Position numbers and translations under genes: made by a program | DNA from: Avena insularis | Lineage: Eukaryota; Streptophyta; Magnoliopsida; Poales; Poaceae | Length of the DNA stretch: 64,000 nucleotides | Assembly (NCBI GenBank): GCA_023614405.1 | Contig: CM042685.1 | Span: forward strand, 91,998,684-92,062,683 | Direction of reading: 5' to 3' | Shown here: in pieces, positions 9,561 through 21,993 of the stretch | Layout: each line of letters begins with the position of its first letter | How positions within the stretch are numbered: the first letter of the stretch is position 1 | The notes under the pieces: generated by a model | The model's database searches: none | Seen by the model: only the letters and a program-made list of their open reading frames with translations | Told to the model about the DNA's origin: nothing

Positions 9561-12500
9561 GAGCGGTTAGTACTGAAGCCAGTACACGGCGAGACTAGAA
9601 TTCGGCAGTCCTCACCTACATAGGTATGGTGGACTGAAGCAGCAACACATCATGCACTAAACAACCTATAGAGACTCGATACAACTTTTGGCTATTAGAG
9701 AGGGATAAGAAAGACCTATTCGGATCCAACCTAATACTAACACCAATCATACCCATCATGGTGTTTCCCCCTCAATACCAATCGAGGAAGTCGTACCGAG
9801 AAAACTCACACGGTTGGCAGTTTTATCAATTCCGTTATAGTTACAACAATTACTAGTCAGATATAGATAGCATGAGTCATCCTAATATAATAAGCAGTGG
9901 GCAGTTTTAGTTAATCATTCTGTTGTAGTTGTAGTATTTACTAGTCAGATACATATAGCATGAGGCATCCCAAAACCCAGCAGTTGTTGGTAGTTTTATT
10001 TAGCCATTCCGTTATACTGAAGCTGATTACTAGTCATCTCAAAGTCAAATTTATAGCATTACTTTAGTTATAGTTGTCTATGATCGAGATACTATGCTCC
10101 AAGTCGTCCATAACCATGGACACAGCTTTCAGAAAGTTTTACCCTGCAGGGGTGCACAAATAGCAACACACACACGATCAACCTCGAAAAAAACCCAAAT
10201 GAAAACTCAACGAGGCATCACGACAGAATATTCGCAAGGTTCATATTTGATTTCAAGGGGCCACCCCACCAAGCTACCCGCGACGAAGTTGGGCGGCTCC
10301 GAGTCGGATCCAGAGGTTTGTGTCAATGGCTATAAATGACTGGAAACCCGAAAGTATGACTGGACTTGTCGATACAGCGAAAATATTCCACATTGGTTCC
10401 TAAACAGTACAGACGCTTGACGTGCAATAGTAAATAAGGCAGTAAAATATGACATAAATATAGAATAGTAATAAAGCCCCAAACTACTTTGTGGCCCCAA
10501 GAAATTAAATATGACTCAAGCTAGGGTTAGGGGAATTCATGGTCCCACATGCGGATAGTGCGAATATTCAAAGAACATGTATCAAGTACTCGGGTTCCTA
10601 CGGGACACAAGTGGACGGTTAAAAACTAAATAACATCTATTGCCCACCTGTGCCTCTGTATTATTTACCTACTTTCACTTTTAGTTATTAAACGATAATT
10701 AAAGTCATGATCATCTCCAACATTAAACATGCGGCATTACTCCAACAACTGTGGAAGATCGACGGCGCGACACATCACCTGCGCAAGCAACTACGACTCG
10801 CAAGACCGACTATCTACCAAACAACTGGTAATAGAATGTGTCCATAGCAATATAAGGGCTGCAAGGAAGTATAACGGGGTACGGAATCTATAGCATCGCA
10901 ACATAGATAGCAATAGATCAACAGGAGAAAATAAAGACTATAAATATAAAATAGGTAGAAAGGGGAGAATGCTTGCCTGCAAACATTGCTGAAGGTTCAT
11001 TCGAAGATCGGGTCGACACTCGCATCAATTCATCGGCCTAATCCGTGAAGAAGCAAAGCACTAGAAGAAACACCGGATGCACTATTTAATACTAAGACAG
11101 AAGATCGGGCCTGATGCATGTATGATGTATGACATATCAAAGGTGCAATGCAATTAGGCCATATTAAGCGGAACCGGGATCCCGACAATTATTTAATAGG
11201 TTCAAGTTGTTTAGATACCCCGCAATTTAAATGTTGTCTTATCAAGGCATAATATATTAACAGTTTGCTACACAAATTTAAATGGAGCCGATATTACACT
11301 ACAAAAGCCCGCATATGGTCGCCATATTTAAATATGAGGTGAAACGGCTAAAAGCCCCCAAACTACACAAATATGTATGCAAGCATGACAATTTAATATG
11401 CAACAATATAGATGTCATATATATTGTAAAAATAGGGGGAGGTCTCAGAAAAAGGGTCACACATTTAGGGTCGAAGATCTTGGGTGGCTTGGAGGGGTCC
11501 GGGGCGGTCTTCGAATCTTCAGGGCCTCGACCATCGGATCTAGGAAGGCGATCTTGGGGCGGCGAGCGGGGGGGGGGGGTCGACGGGGTTCGGTCTTCGG
11601 TTCCATGACGGAGATCTTGAGGGTCCATGTCGGCACACTCGGCACTTTCAGATTCGAAGATCGGGTCTCATGTCCGTGTAGGAGTGCTTGATGTCCGAGA
11701 GGGAGTTCTTGTCCGTAATTCTTCGAGCACCTTCAGGGTACGGGGATTTTGATGGCGTCGAAGGGATTTAGACCGAGGTCATGGAATGTGAGCGTAGGTC
11801 TTGGGCAATGCTTTGTTACAAACAACACACAAGCACCAACAGATACACGCGCGGACACTGGCGTGCGTCACCTGACCTCCGTGGACCTGAGAGCTAGAGG
11901 CAGCGGACATAGGAGATCCCCGGCGAGGTTGTCTTGCAGCCGGGCAGGAGGCAGGGCCTGTGGGGACGACGACCACGGGCGGCCTGGCGATGAGGTCAGG
12001 GCAGCAAAGTCGGAAGGCGAGGGCGACGGCGTCGACCGGTGCGACGGGGACGCCAAGGACGATGGCGAGACCCCTATGGCGCGGGAGCCCGAGTGGCGGC
12101 GGAGGAAGGGGCCCCAGGGAGAAGCTCTGGTGGAGGGGGCCGGCTCGAGGCGGAAGTGAGGCAGGGGCGGCCAGGGACTGCGGCGCTCAAGGCGCTCTGG
12201 CTGCGCGGCAGGCATGGCGCTGGCGCCAGATCTGGAGGAGGAGGGCGGCTGGCCTGAGGCCGGCAACGGGGCAGAGGGAGGAAGGCGTTTGGTGGCGGCT
12301 CGGGATTGGGAAAGGCGGGGATGGTGGCATCGAGAGACGCGTGCGGGAGGAGTGTCTACAAGGGTGGGACCAGATTGGTGGGGCCGGGGAGCGCGTGTGG
12401 AGTGCGTGTGTCCTATGGGTATGTCGCGTCGGGCCGTCGGGGAGTTGGAACTCTAGGCGCGCGCTCTGCTATGTGATGTGCACTACGGTGTGTGCCGGAG

Positions 12501-12908
12501 AGAGTGGCGGCGGCAGATGGAGGGGTAGGGGAATTAGGATTGGGACTAGGGTTTGACTAGATTAGGATTTGGTCTAGCCTAGTTTGGGCCGGGCCTTGCT
12601 GGGATGGTAGGTGGTCTGGCCTACGGGCTGGACTGCCTTCCCGATACAACTTTTATAATAAAAATAGGTTTTAATTTTTATTCATTTTATTTTATTTAAC
12701 ATAAAACACTTACAAATCTATTTTAGACAAAATAAAGATACGACAGGGCCGGGGTTTGATTTGAAATAAACGAGGGGTATTTGTAGAAAATAAAATAAGC
12801 TTTTTGGGAATAGTTTTAAGCAAATAGATGCATGATGATGTTATGATGATGCGTAACATAGAAACAACCGAAATTTTCTAGTAGTGAATTCTATCCAGGG
12901 TGCTAAAA
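9561..12908 (-). other. LTR-like DNA of an unidentified gypsy family
   Basis: No coding domain is recognisable. The organisation mimics a long gypsy LTR in minus orientation: read on minus it would begin TTTAGCACCCTGGATAGAAT (about 12908) and pass through an AT-rich block (12640-12900). It then crosses a very GC-rich block (11480-12600) with meaningless ORFs on both strands, and an AT-rich half containing TTTTACCCTGCAGGGGTG near 10138. The first dinucleotide would be TT rather than TG, and no TSD pairs with the left boundary, so the assignment is weak. Confidence 0.3.
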
Positions 12909-13569
12909 ACCTGATGCATAGATGACAGTGAGACTTAGTAGGTAATCCATCGAGAATTCGGCACCGTAGTCATTAAACCTTCCCGGAGTTAAGAGTACAG
13001 AGTTTCTAGTATAACATATCAAATTGGCAATGATCAATCCAATATTAATAGATTTACAGCTTGTGCGGCTCATAATACCTAGAGGGATAGCAGATTCTTA
13101 GCTTGATGTATCCATCACGTGAAAATCAAACTATTTTGTTCAGCCACATTTAGTCCAGTCATCCATAGTCTCCCGTTTCACATGCATATGATCTCCGACT
13201 GGTAACTTCATCTGCGGCGGAATATAGCTTGGAAAAGTAACATGCTCTCCTGCGTGACATGCACCAGCGAATCTATCTGGGCTAATAAGAAACTCATCGG
13301 CGGCGCCGTCTTTGTGGTAGTTTGGAGAAAAATAGGCGATGCAGCCTGATTTATATGAGATCTATTCTTCTGATAACTAGTACAATGTTTGAAGCGTCCG
13401 ATGGTTTTTTTTTCGAAAAATATTGGTGAGGCGAGTTGGAATGGTGCGCACACAAAACTCTACGAACTATTATTTAATCTGTACCATAAAACTCAGATCC
13501 TAAGGTTATTTTCAGGTGGTTTTCTAGGATTAACGTGGATCTTTCTACAATGTCTCCAATTAGTAAATA
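12909..13569. other. Unassigned intergenic DNA
   Basis: Mixed-composition sequence with short ORFs only (13208-13453 minus, 13389-13613 plus), none with a recognisable motif. Nothing supportable is seen. Confidence 0.3.
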
Positions 13570-13859
13570 CTAGAAATATACCCGCCGCATTGCTGCGGGA
13601 ATTTGTAACCTAAAAATTGTGAGTTTAGAAAATGCTAATTTGGTTAATGATCAACAGCTTTTAGCTACAACAAATGTAGAAGGGATACATGATTGATGAA
13701 AACATGGCACTGGAGAAGATCATCGTGAATTCAGAAGATTAATTAAATTCAGGTGAAAAAAATAGGCTGAACCACACGACCTGTTATTGATGAAATAGTA
13801 CATATAAATATAAATGGAAATAAAACCGCATTGCACAAAGTATGATATTTTGTCACGAA

Positions 13860-14792
13860 TGTTGCAATTTGATGAGTTTTGGGCTGATGGCCCATTAGAC
13901 AAATTCTGAAATTCTCTTTGTCCCACTTGTGCATGGCAGCATATGTCTGTGCTAGTGGTGCTAAAGTTTAGTCCCACATTGCTTAGTTAAAGGGGAGTTG
14001 GACCACCTTATATAGTAGAGTGTTGCACCACTCACTAATGTGTGACAAGGAGAGAAACCCTCGCACGCTCCTGCTCCGACGCTGCTCGCCTCGCCTCGTC
14101 ACGACACGCGTGCGCTGCGGGTTACGGGAATTTCGCCGAGCTGAGTTTTATTTTGCTGGTTGGAAAAATTAATTATAAATCATTAACGGACGCGTTAATT
14201 ACAGCCGTTTCCACTATATAAGCGCCTGCGCTAAACCTAATAAGCGTCTGCGATAAACCTAATCGGTAAATCAATCCACAACACGCACCTACCTCCAGAA
14301 CCTTGCGCTGCCGCTTTCGTCTTCCCCATCCCGGCTTGCGGCATGCACCGCAGATCGGGACAGTAGGCCTCCGGAACCCCGCCTCTCGTGAACCTGTACG
14401 GGTGAGGGACGATCAGGTTTTTGGGGAACGCTCAAGCGCGACTACTGGCAACCACGACGTCGTCCGATGACGCGTTCCCGGACGACGACTTCTTCCCGAA
14501 CGTCAGCAACCTCTTCGGTAACCTCAACATGGGCGACAACTCTTGTACTGCTACCGCCGTGGCTACTGCCGCAACTGCATCGTATGTGATCTCAATCTCT
14601 CTCTTTCAGATTATACTAGAGTTTCTAATTCTAGCGTTTGGCGTAGATGTGATAGGTTTGTCTTGTATAGATGTAATATGTTCATCTACTTTGTTGATCT
14701 CCATGATTGGTTTTACTACCGTTTGTATGATCATGCTTTGTCAGTTTATTATTTGGATTAAATTATATGGATTATTACTTATATTTCCAACA
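13860..14792 (+). repeat. Copia 5' LTR (933 bp)
   Basis: Starts TGTTGCAATTTGATGAG and ends TATATTTCCAACA. A TATATAAG box lies at 14215-14222, just before the GCGCCTGCGCTAAACC leader. Relative to the 3' LTR it lacks about 64 bp immediately upstream of the TATA box and carries a duplicated TAAGCGTCTGCG-type segment. An open frame with LFGNLNMGD (14515-14540) runs to the LTR end and into gag. Confidence 0.9.
14215..14222 (+). promoter_or_regulatory. TATA box in copia 5' LTR
   Basis: TATATAAG, conserved at 19741-19748 in the 3' LTR, in the position expected of the element's promoter. Confidence 0.6.
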
Positions 14793-15812
14793 ATCCAAAA
14801 ACCTGATTATAGACAACTGAATTCCACTGGTGTAGTCGCGGCTACTAGGCCGCCTCCTTTTGATGGCATGGACTATAAGAGATGGCGCAAGAGAGCAGTT
14901 CTTTGGTTTAAAAACCTAAACGTCTATAGCGTCACTCTTGACAAGCCTGAAGGAGATCTTTTTGCTGAGCAGGAAGCGACCTTTAAGAAGCCAATACCAT
15001 ATTTATGGCGGCTTTATTCAGTGTTCTTGGGAACAATATTGTTGACCCGTATATGTCATTTGATAATGGCAAGGACGCGTGGGAAGTGCTCGAGGCCAAA
15101 TTTGGGGTCTCGGATGCTGGCACTAAGTTGTATGTCATGGAGCAATTCTATGACTACAAGATGGTTGATGAGCGCTCCATTGTTAAGCAAGATCATGAGA
15201 TACAATCACTTGCCAAAAAATTTGAGCAGTTCAAGTGTTTCTTACCAGACAAATTTTTGGCCGGTGTCATTATTGCCAAGCTTCCTCCCTCGTGGAGGAA
15301 CTTTGCTACTTCTCTGAAACATAAGAGACAAGAGTTTTCCGTTATGAATCTCATTGGGTCTTTTCATGTGGAAGAGAAGGCGAGAGCAAAGGACAAAACT
15401 GCTCGAGGGTTTGAGGGAGGTTCTACTGCCAATTTGGTGCAGAGGGAAAACTTCCAATCCCACAAGTTCAAGAATAAGAACAAAACTGAAGGAAAGGGAA
15501 AGTTTGATGGAAAGAATAAGGCCACACACTCAACCAACTTCAAGAAGATAAATGATAAGAGGAAAGGCTCTTGCCACGTCTATGGTGATCCTAATCATTG
15601 GGCTCCTAGCTACCCTAATCGCTTTGACAAGCGTCAATATGGGAACAGCGGCAACACCGCTAATGTTGTTATTAGCGATACTGAGATGAAGGATGTTGGG
15701 TACGGTATTTTACCTACTATACTTTCAGTATGTCATTCTCCTGATTGGTGGATAGACACGGGTGCTAATACACATGTATGTTCTGATATCTCCATGTTTT
15801 CCTTTTATTAGG
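14529..15812 (+). pseudogene. Copia gag and protease
   Basis: The frame opens at ATG 14529 inside the 5' LTR (MGDNSC) and crosses the LTR end into RPPPFDGMDYKRWRKRAVLW. A frameshift lies near 15000. From 15005 the next frame gives FSVLGNNIVDPY, WEVLEAKFGVSDAG, KLPPSWRNFATSLKH and a basic nucleocapsid. The zinc knuckle reads CHVYGDPNHWAPSYP: two of the Cys positions of CX2CX4HX4C are now Tyr. The protease motif WWIDTGANTHVCSD lies near 15745-15785. The frame stops at TAG about 15811. Gag would form the particle and the protease would process it; this copy is broken. Confidence 0.8.
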
Positions 15813-18770
15813 TCTCAAGGACTTCTTCCGTGCTAATGAGAAACGACTCACGTGCTTCTGGTCATGGTGTTGGTACGAAAAATCTGAAGTTTATTTCAGG
15901 GAAGACCGTATAGCTAAAGAATGTGCAGCACGTTCCCTCCATCAATAAGAACCTCGTCAGCGGATCGCTTTTATGTCAATATGGCTTTAAGTTGGTTTTT
16001 GAGTCCAATAAAGTTGTAATTTCTAAGTATGTACAATTTGTTGGAAAGGGTTATGAGTGCGGAGGTCTGTTCCGCTTGTCTTTGTCAGACTCATGTACTA
16101 AAGTTATTAATCATGTTTGTAATGATAATGAGTCAAATGTTTGTCATTCACGACTCTATCATATTAACTTTGGTAGCATGACGCGGCTAGCCAATATGAG
16201 TTTAATTCCGAAATTTACCACTGTCAAAGGTTCTAAGTGCCAAGTTTGTGTGCAAGCAAAGCAACCCTGCAAGTATCATACGTCTGCGGAACCGAGAAAC
16301 TTAGCACCGCTAAAACTTATACATTCAGATCTTTGTGAGATGTGTGTGGTTGACAAAAGGAAAAAATATATAGCTATGACGTTGATTGATGACTCCACTA
16401 GATACTGCTATGTTTATCTTCTGAAATCTAAAGATGAAGCTTTGAACTACTTCAAAATCTATAAAGCTGAGGAAGAAAACCAACTTGATCTTAAAATCAA
16501 GCGGCTAAGGTCGGATCATGGTGGATAGTACTTTTCAAACGGATTTGATTTATTCTGTATGGAACATGGTATTATACATGAGAGGCGCCTCCCTACTCAC
16601 CTTAGTCAAATGGGGTGGCCGAAAGGAAGAACCTCACTCTAACTGATTTGATTAACGCCATGTTAGATATATCGGGTCTTTTCAAGAAATGGTGGGGGGA
16701 GGCGCTAATGACTGCATGTCATGTCCTAAACCGTGTTCCCGTAAAGGATAAAACCATGACTCCATTTGAAGAATGGGAAAAGAAAAGGCTTAAACTCTCT
16801 TACTTACGAACTTGGGCTTGTTTGGCGAAAGTCAATATTCCAATACCCAAGAAGCAAAAGCTTGGACCGAAAACTGTGGATTGTGTTTTTCTGGAATATG
16901 CTTTTCATAGCATTGGCTATATATTTTTGATAGTAAAATATGAGGTATCCGACATGCATGTTGGTACAATTATGGAGTCGAATGATGCGACTTTCTTTGA
17001 GGACATCTTTCCTATGGAAGGTATGTCTAGCTCATCAAATCAGGAGATGACTAGTTCATCTAGTCAGGAATTTTCTATAATTCCTGAACCCACTATGCCG
17101 ATAGAACACTCTGATGATCATGTGGAGGATGGCAATGAAGCTCCCAAAAGGAGAAAGAGACAAAGGACTGCAAAGTCATTTGGTGATGATTTCATTGTGT
17201 ACCTTGTGGATGATACTCCCACTTCTATTTTAGAAGCCTATGCATCTCAAGATGCTGACTATTGGAAGGAAGCTGTCCAAAGCGAGATGGACTCCATCTT
17301 AGCTAATGGTACTTGGGAAGTCATTAATCGTCCTTATGGGTGCAAACCTGTAGGATGTAAGTGGCTGTTCAAGAAAAAGCTTAGACCTGATGGTACTATT
17401 GAAAAGTACAAGGCACGTCTTGTGGCTAAGGGTTATACCCAAAAGTAAGGTAAAGACTTCTTCGATACCTACTCACATGTAGCTAGATTGACCACTATTC
17501 GAGTACTACTTTCCTTGGCTGCCTCACATGGTCTTCTCGTTCATCAAATGGACGTTAAGATAGCTTTTCTAAATAGAGAGCTAGATGAGGAAATTTATAT
17601 GGAGTAGCCTGACGGATTTGTAGTAGATTGTCAAGAAGGAAAAGTGTGTAAGTTAGTGAAGTCTTTGTATGGTCTTAAGCAAGCTCCTAAAGAGTGGCAC
17701 GAGAAGTTTGAAAGAACTTCAACTGCTGAAGGCTTTGTTGTAAACGAAGCTAACAAATGTGTGTACTATCTCCATGGTGGGGGCGAGGGAGTTATTATGT
17801 GTCTCTATGTTGATGACATATTGATATTTGGGACCAACCTCGTTGTTATTGAGGAGGTCAAAAAGTTCCTATCTCGCTGCTTTGAGATGAAGGACTTGGG
17901 AGTGGCTGATGTAATATTAAACATTAAGCTACTAAAGGATGACAATGGTGGGATTACACTGCTTCAGTCTCACTATGTGGAAAAGATATTGAGTCGCTTC
18001 GGGTATAGCGACTGCAATTCTTCTCCAACGCCTTATGATTCAAGTGTGCTACTTCGAAAGAATCGAAGGACTGCTAAACATCAATTGAGATATTCTCAAA
18101 TTATTGGCTCGCTCATGTATTTAGCCAGCGCTACTAGACTTGACATCTCCTTTGTTGTAAGCAAACTGAGTCAATTTGTGTCAAATTCTGGAGATGATCA
18201 TTAGCATGCTCTTGAAAGAGTTTTGCGCTATTTGAAAGGCACTGCGAGTTATGGTATTCACTATACTGGGTATCCACGAGTACTTGAGGGTTATAGTGAT
18301 TCAAACTGGATATCTGATGCTGATGAGATTAAGGCCACAAGTGGTTATTTGTTTACACTTAGTGGTGGAGCTGTTTCCTGAAAGTCTTGCAAGCAGACCA
18401 TCTTAACGAGGTCAATAATAGAAGCAGAACTCACAGCATTAGACACAACCACTGTTGAAGCAGAGTGGCTTCGTGAGCTCTTGATGGACTTACATGTGGT
18501 TGAAAAACCAATACCCGCTATCCCGATGAACTGTGATAATCAAACAGTGATCGTCAAAGTAAACAGTTCTAAGGATAATATGAAGCCATCAAGGCATGTG
18601 AAGAGGAGATTGAAATCTGTCAGAAAACTGAGAAACTCCAGAGTTATTGCGTTGGATTATATCTAAACATCTAACAATCTGGAAGATCCTTTCACAAAGG
18701 GATTATCACGTAATGTGATAGATAATGCATCGAGGGAGATGGGTTTGAGACCCACGCTATGAGTTGATCC
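15813..18770 (+). pseudogene. Copia integrase, RT and RNase H
   Basis: Integrase: VPSINKNLVSGSLL, an HxnH/CQVCVQAKQ zinc-binding region, LIHSDLCEM (first Asp), LRSDHGG (second Asp), then a TAG at 16526-16528 and AERKNLTLTDLI (Glu region). RT: GTWEVINRPYGCKPVGCKWL, YKARLVAKGYTQK with a stop at 17446-17448, HQMDVKIAFLN, a TAG where Gln is usual (near 17606), SLYGLKQAPKEWH, and the intact catalytic LYVDDILIFG (about 17807-17835). RNase H: GYSDSNWISDADEIKATSGY, with TGA for Trp near 18379, ending about 18760 with SREMGLRPTL. Many stops are C-to-T or G-to-A changes. Confidence 0.85.
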
Positions 18771-19306
18771 TAGTGGCAACCCACTCTATGTGATCGGAGA
18801 TCCCGTGAATTAGAGCTGGGAGACAAGCTGTTGGTCAGCTGAAAGGAGAGTATTCCCATATTATATTTACATCTCCATAAAGATGCAATACTCTCTTAAT
18901 CTGCATGGCAGCTTGATATTTATCTTAATGTGTTCCAAGTGGCTTTTATAAGCGGAGATGTTGTCCTGCAGAACATCTCTTAAGGAACACACCTATATGA
19001 GTCTGACTGTTAAACGTCGCAGTCCGTGAGAGTTGGATGCTCTCTAATAAACTCATGAAAGGCCCTAGAGTATGACGCATAAGCTCCAAACCGCAGGGAA
19101 GCCGACGGCAGCCCTGTACCGGTCTAGATTTTGTGTGAAACTAGCGCGCAGAAAACTTATAGTTCAAGGCATAGTCCACTATTCAAGTTGCAAGCTAGCA
19201 TAGCATGAAGTTTAACGTGGAAGTTCAGATTAACAGTCTCCACTACACTCCGGTATATAAAATAATGTTCTGAAAGAAAAGTGATGTGATGTGCCAATGA
19301 GACTTT

Positions 19307-19315
19307 GTGGGGGAT
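19307..19315 (+). promoter_or_regulatory. Polypurine tract of the copia element
   Basis: GTGGGGGAT immediately precedes the 3' LTR start TGTTGG, the usual plus-strand primer position. Confidence 0.6.
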
Positions 19316-20270
19316 TGTTGGAATTTGGTGAGTTTTGGGCTGCTGGCCCATTAGACAAATTCTGAAATTCTCTTTGATCCACTTGTGCATGGCAGCATAT
19401 GGCTATGCTAGTGGTGCTAAAATTTAGTCCCACGTTGCTAGTTGAAGGGGAGTTGGACCACCTTATATAGTAGAGTGTTACACCACTCACTAAGGTGTGA
19501 CAAGTAGAGAAGCCCTCGCGCACTCCTGCTCCGACGCTGCCCGCCTCGCTTCACCTCGTCACGACGCGCACGCGTCGCGGGTTGCGGGACTCTCACCGAG
19601 GCGAGCTTTATTTTGCTGGTTGGAAAAATTAATTATAAGTCATTAACGGACGCGTTAATTACAGCCGTTTCCAGTTTTTATGGACGTGGCTGTTACCGAC
19701 TCGGACGTGGGCTGAGCCCCACGATCTCCCTATCCTGCACTATATAAGCGTCTGCGCTAAATCTAATCGGTGAATCAATCCACAACACGTACCTACCTCC
19801 AGAACCTTGCACCGTCGCTTTCTTCTTCCTCATCCCGGCTTGCGGCGTACACCGCAGATCGGGACAGTAGGCCTCCGGAACCCCGTCTCTCATGAACCTG
19901 TACGGGTGAGGGGCAATCAGGTTTTTGGGGAGCGCTCAAGCGCGACTACTGGCAACCACGATGTCGTCCGACGACGAGTTCCCGGACGTCAGCAACCTCT
20001 TCGGTAACCTCAACATGGGCGACAGCTCTTGTGCATCGCTGCTGCCACATCGCCGAATCGTATGTGATCTCAATCTCTTTCTTTCGGATTATGCTAGAGT
20101 TTCTAATTCTAGCGTTTGGCGTAGATGTGATAGGTTTGTCTTGTATAGATGTAATATATTCATCTACTTTGTTGATCTGCATGATTGGTTTTACTACTAT
20201 TTGTATGATCATGTTTTATCAGTTTATTATTCGGATTAAATCATATGGATTATTGCTTATATTTCCAACG
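19316..20270 (+). repeat. Copia 3' LTR (955 bp)
   Basis: Starts TGTTGGAATTTGGTGAG and ends TTTCCAACG, followed by the TSD ACGAA. It is collinear with the 5' LTR except for indels, including a ~64-bp segment upstream of TATATAAG (19741-19748) present only here, and a shorter acidic coding stretch. The final CA has become CG. Confidence 0.9.
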
Positions 20271-21993
20271 ACGAAGTCTACCCCAAGATTAGAGAAAATT
20301 TTAATCATTAACCAAGAGTGATTATACAGATGGAAAATCAACTTAATATATAACTGAGTGCTGCAATACATTGATGCTTAATTCAAGATACTTTTTTATA
20401 GATAAGAATAAATAGTTCTAAGGTAATAAGGAGTAGTCCGGAGACGTCAATAGTTGCGCCCCTGGAGCCTATATAACAGCCCGCGACCAGAACAAATGGA
20501 GGATCAAGAACTGAACATAGCTTACAAAGGAAAACAATAAAATAACAGGTGTAATATGGTGAGATTAGCAGCTTGTTATGTTGTCATCAAAGAAGATGAT
20601 GATGGGTTCGCACTCGTCCAAGTTGCAGTTTATTGACGTTGGAACAATCCCAGTTGATAACCTTCACATGTTTCCTATGAGGCTTAAACACAAAACCAAA
20701 AGCAGATTTTATAAGGCCTGTGAAATGACACACACACACATCCCTATTAAAGAACAATCTTTAATTTGTCATAAAATATTCATCTGACCCAATGAAACAA
20801 AATCATTTATATGCTCTCGTCCCATATGATTTCCTTCAATTGGTGGTATATGTAACCAATTTGTACCTGAAAAAAAACACGGGTAAGAATCTAGAAAACT
20901 TATCGTGCTCATCGTTGGGATGAGAGGGCACTTGCTGAGGCAACGATATCTTTCACTGCATATCAAGTCAAATAAAGTGTCATTCTAAAGCATTCAGTTG
21001 TGCCCACAAAACATATATATTGTAGTTGAGCATGAAATAGTATAACTGCTTGCGAATAAACTGAATCTGAAACACAAGCAAATAAAATGTGAAGAAAGTA
21101 TGTACCTATGTAGATATCTCATAGGAAATGATAATATATTGACCCGAGGAGTGAATTTGTTCAGCCGGTCACAAAGCCATTATGGTGTGGTCGACCACCG
21201 CCTGCTCGCAAGACCTTTTTGTGATGCTGAATCAAAGGAGGCAACAGCTATAGATGAAGCAGACCAAGGAGGATGTGTCGTGCAGGCCTGAGAGACCATG
21301 AGTTGAGGGATACATAGTGATAGGTCGAAGAGAAAATGGAAAAGCAGGAAGCCAAGTTTGTTCATTTAGTTTCATCTACGGTTTTTATTTCTCAGGGAGA
21401 TTGTGGGGAGCAGGAAAGAGAATGCACATTCATGGAATTGATGGGGGGAGAGGGAGTGTTAGGTGTCAATAAAGAAGACAAACAGTGTTGGGCTGTTTCC
21501 ATCACGTGAGCAGATGGACTGCATATGGTCTGGGCTGCACAATTGATGTTGCTTTGTTGAAAAATTATTCCAAAAAGAAAAGAAATTGTGCACTCCGGCA
21601 GGACCAAGTACTGGAATGGAAAGAATGCATAACAAATTGAAACGGGTTGAGGCATTTGCTGACGAGAAGACTTGGTGACGTGGATGCTTTGCATGCAAAG
21701 AGAAATAGAGTAGTGGGGGACTCCTATTTAGATATAGAAGATAAGACTAGTCTTTGTTTTTTCTATACGTACTAAAAATATTAATACTAGTAATTTTACA
21801 TGGCCACGTCAATACAAATATTGATATTGATAGAAATACATGTTTAAATTGTTAGTATTGAAAAACCCCATAAAATAATACACAAAACTACTATACTTAC
21901 TTTTTGATATCAATATATCGTGGTTAATATATCTCACAACCATTATCTTAGCTTTCTAGTAGCTTTCAAATCCCACTTCTTGAGTGACCTAGA

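Larger units (their letters stand above)
13860..20270 (+). mobile_element. Ty1/copia element, complete ends, degenerate
   Basis: LTRs at 13860-14792 and 19316-20270 flank a gag-PR-INT-RT-RH region in copia order. Both flanks carry the 5-bp TSD ACGAA (13855-13859, 20271-20275), proving a single insertion. The 3' LTR ends CCAACG rather than CCAACA, a mutated terminal base. The internal domain begins almost directly with gag sequence after the 5' LTR, and no tRNA primer site is visible. In-frame stops and frameshifts make it non-functional. The insertion lies inside a candidate Helitron. Confidence 0.9.
13570..21741 (-). mobile_element. Candidate non-autonomous Helitron hosting a copia element
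   Basis: On the minus strand the 3' terminus reads a hairpin, CCCGCAGCAATGCGGCGGG (8 paired bases with one mismatch), then TATATTT, CTAG and host T (13599-13569). The other end on minus begins TCTTCTATATCTAAATAGG preceded by host A, similar to grass Helitron 5' ends. Removing the nested copia (13860-20270 plus one TSD) leaves about 1.76 kb without Rep/helicase, hence non-autonomous. The 5' end could instead be about 10 bp to the left, at 21732. The residual body (13600-13854, 20276-21740) has only short ORFs and no recognisable gene. Confidence 0.45.

Noticed and set aside
11282..11310. CACTACAA motif as a CACTA transposon end
   Set aside because: A single short match, no matching inverted end and no 3-bp TSD found.
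11567..11579. Poly-G run
   Set aside because: A homopolymer prone to sequencing error; no structural context for a G-quadruplex claim beyond the single run.
11749..12556. Overlapping ORFs of 130-200 aa
   Set aside because: GC-rich block open in several frames on both strands; no homology signal and LTR-like context.
20728..20742. ACACAC microsatellite
   Set aside because: Short, ordinary dinucleotide run.
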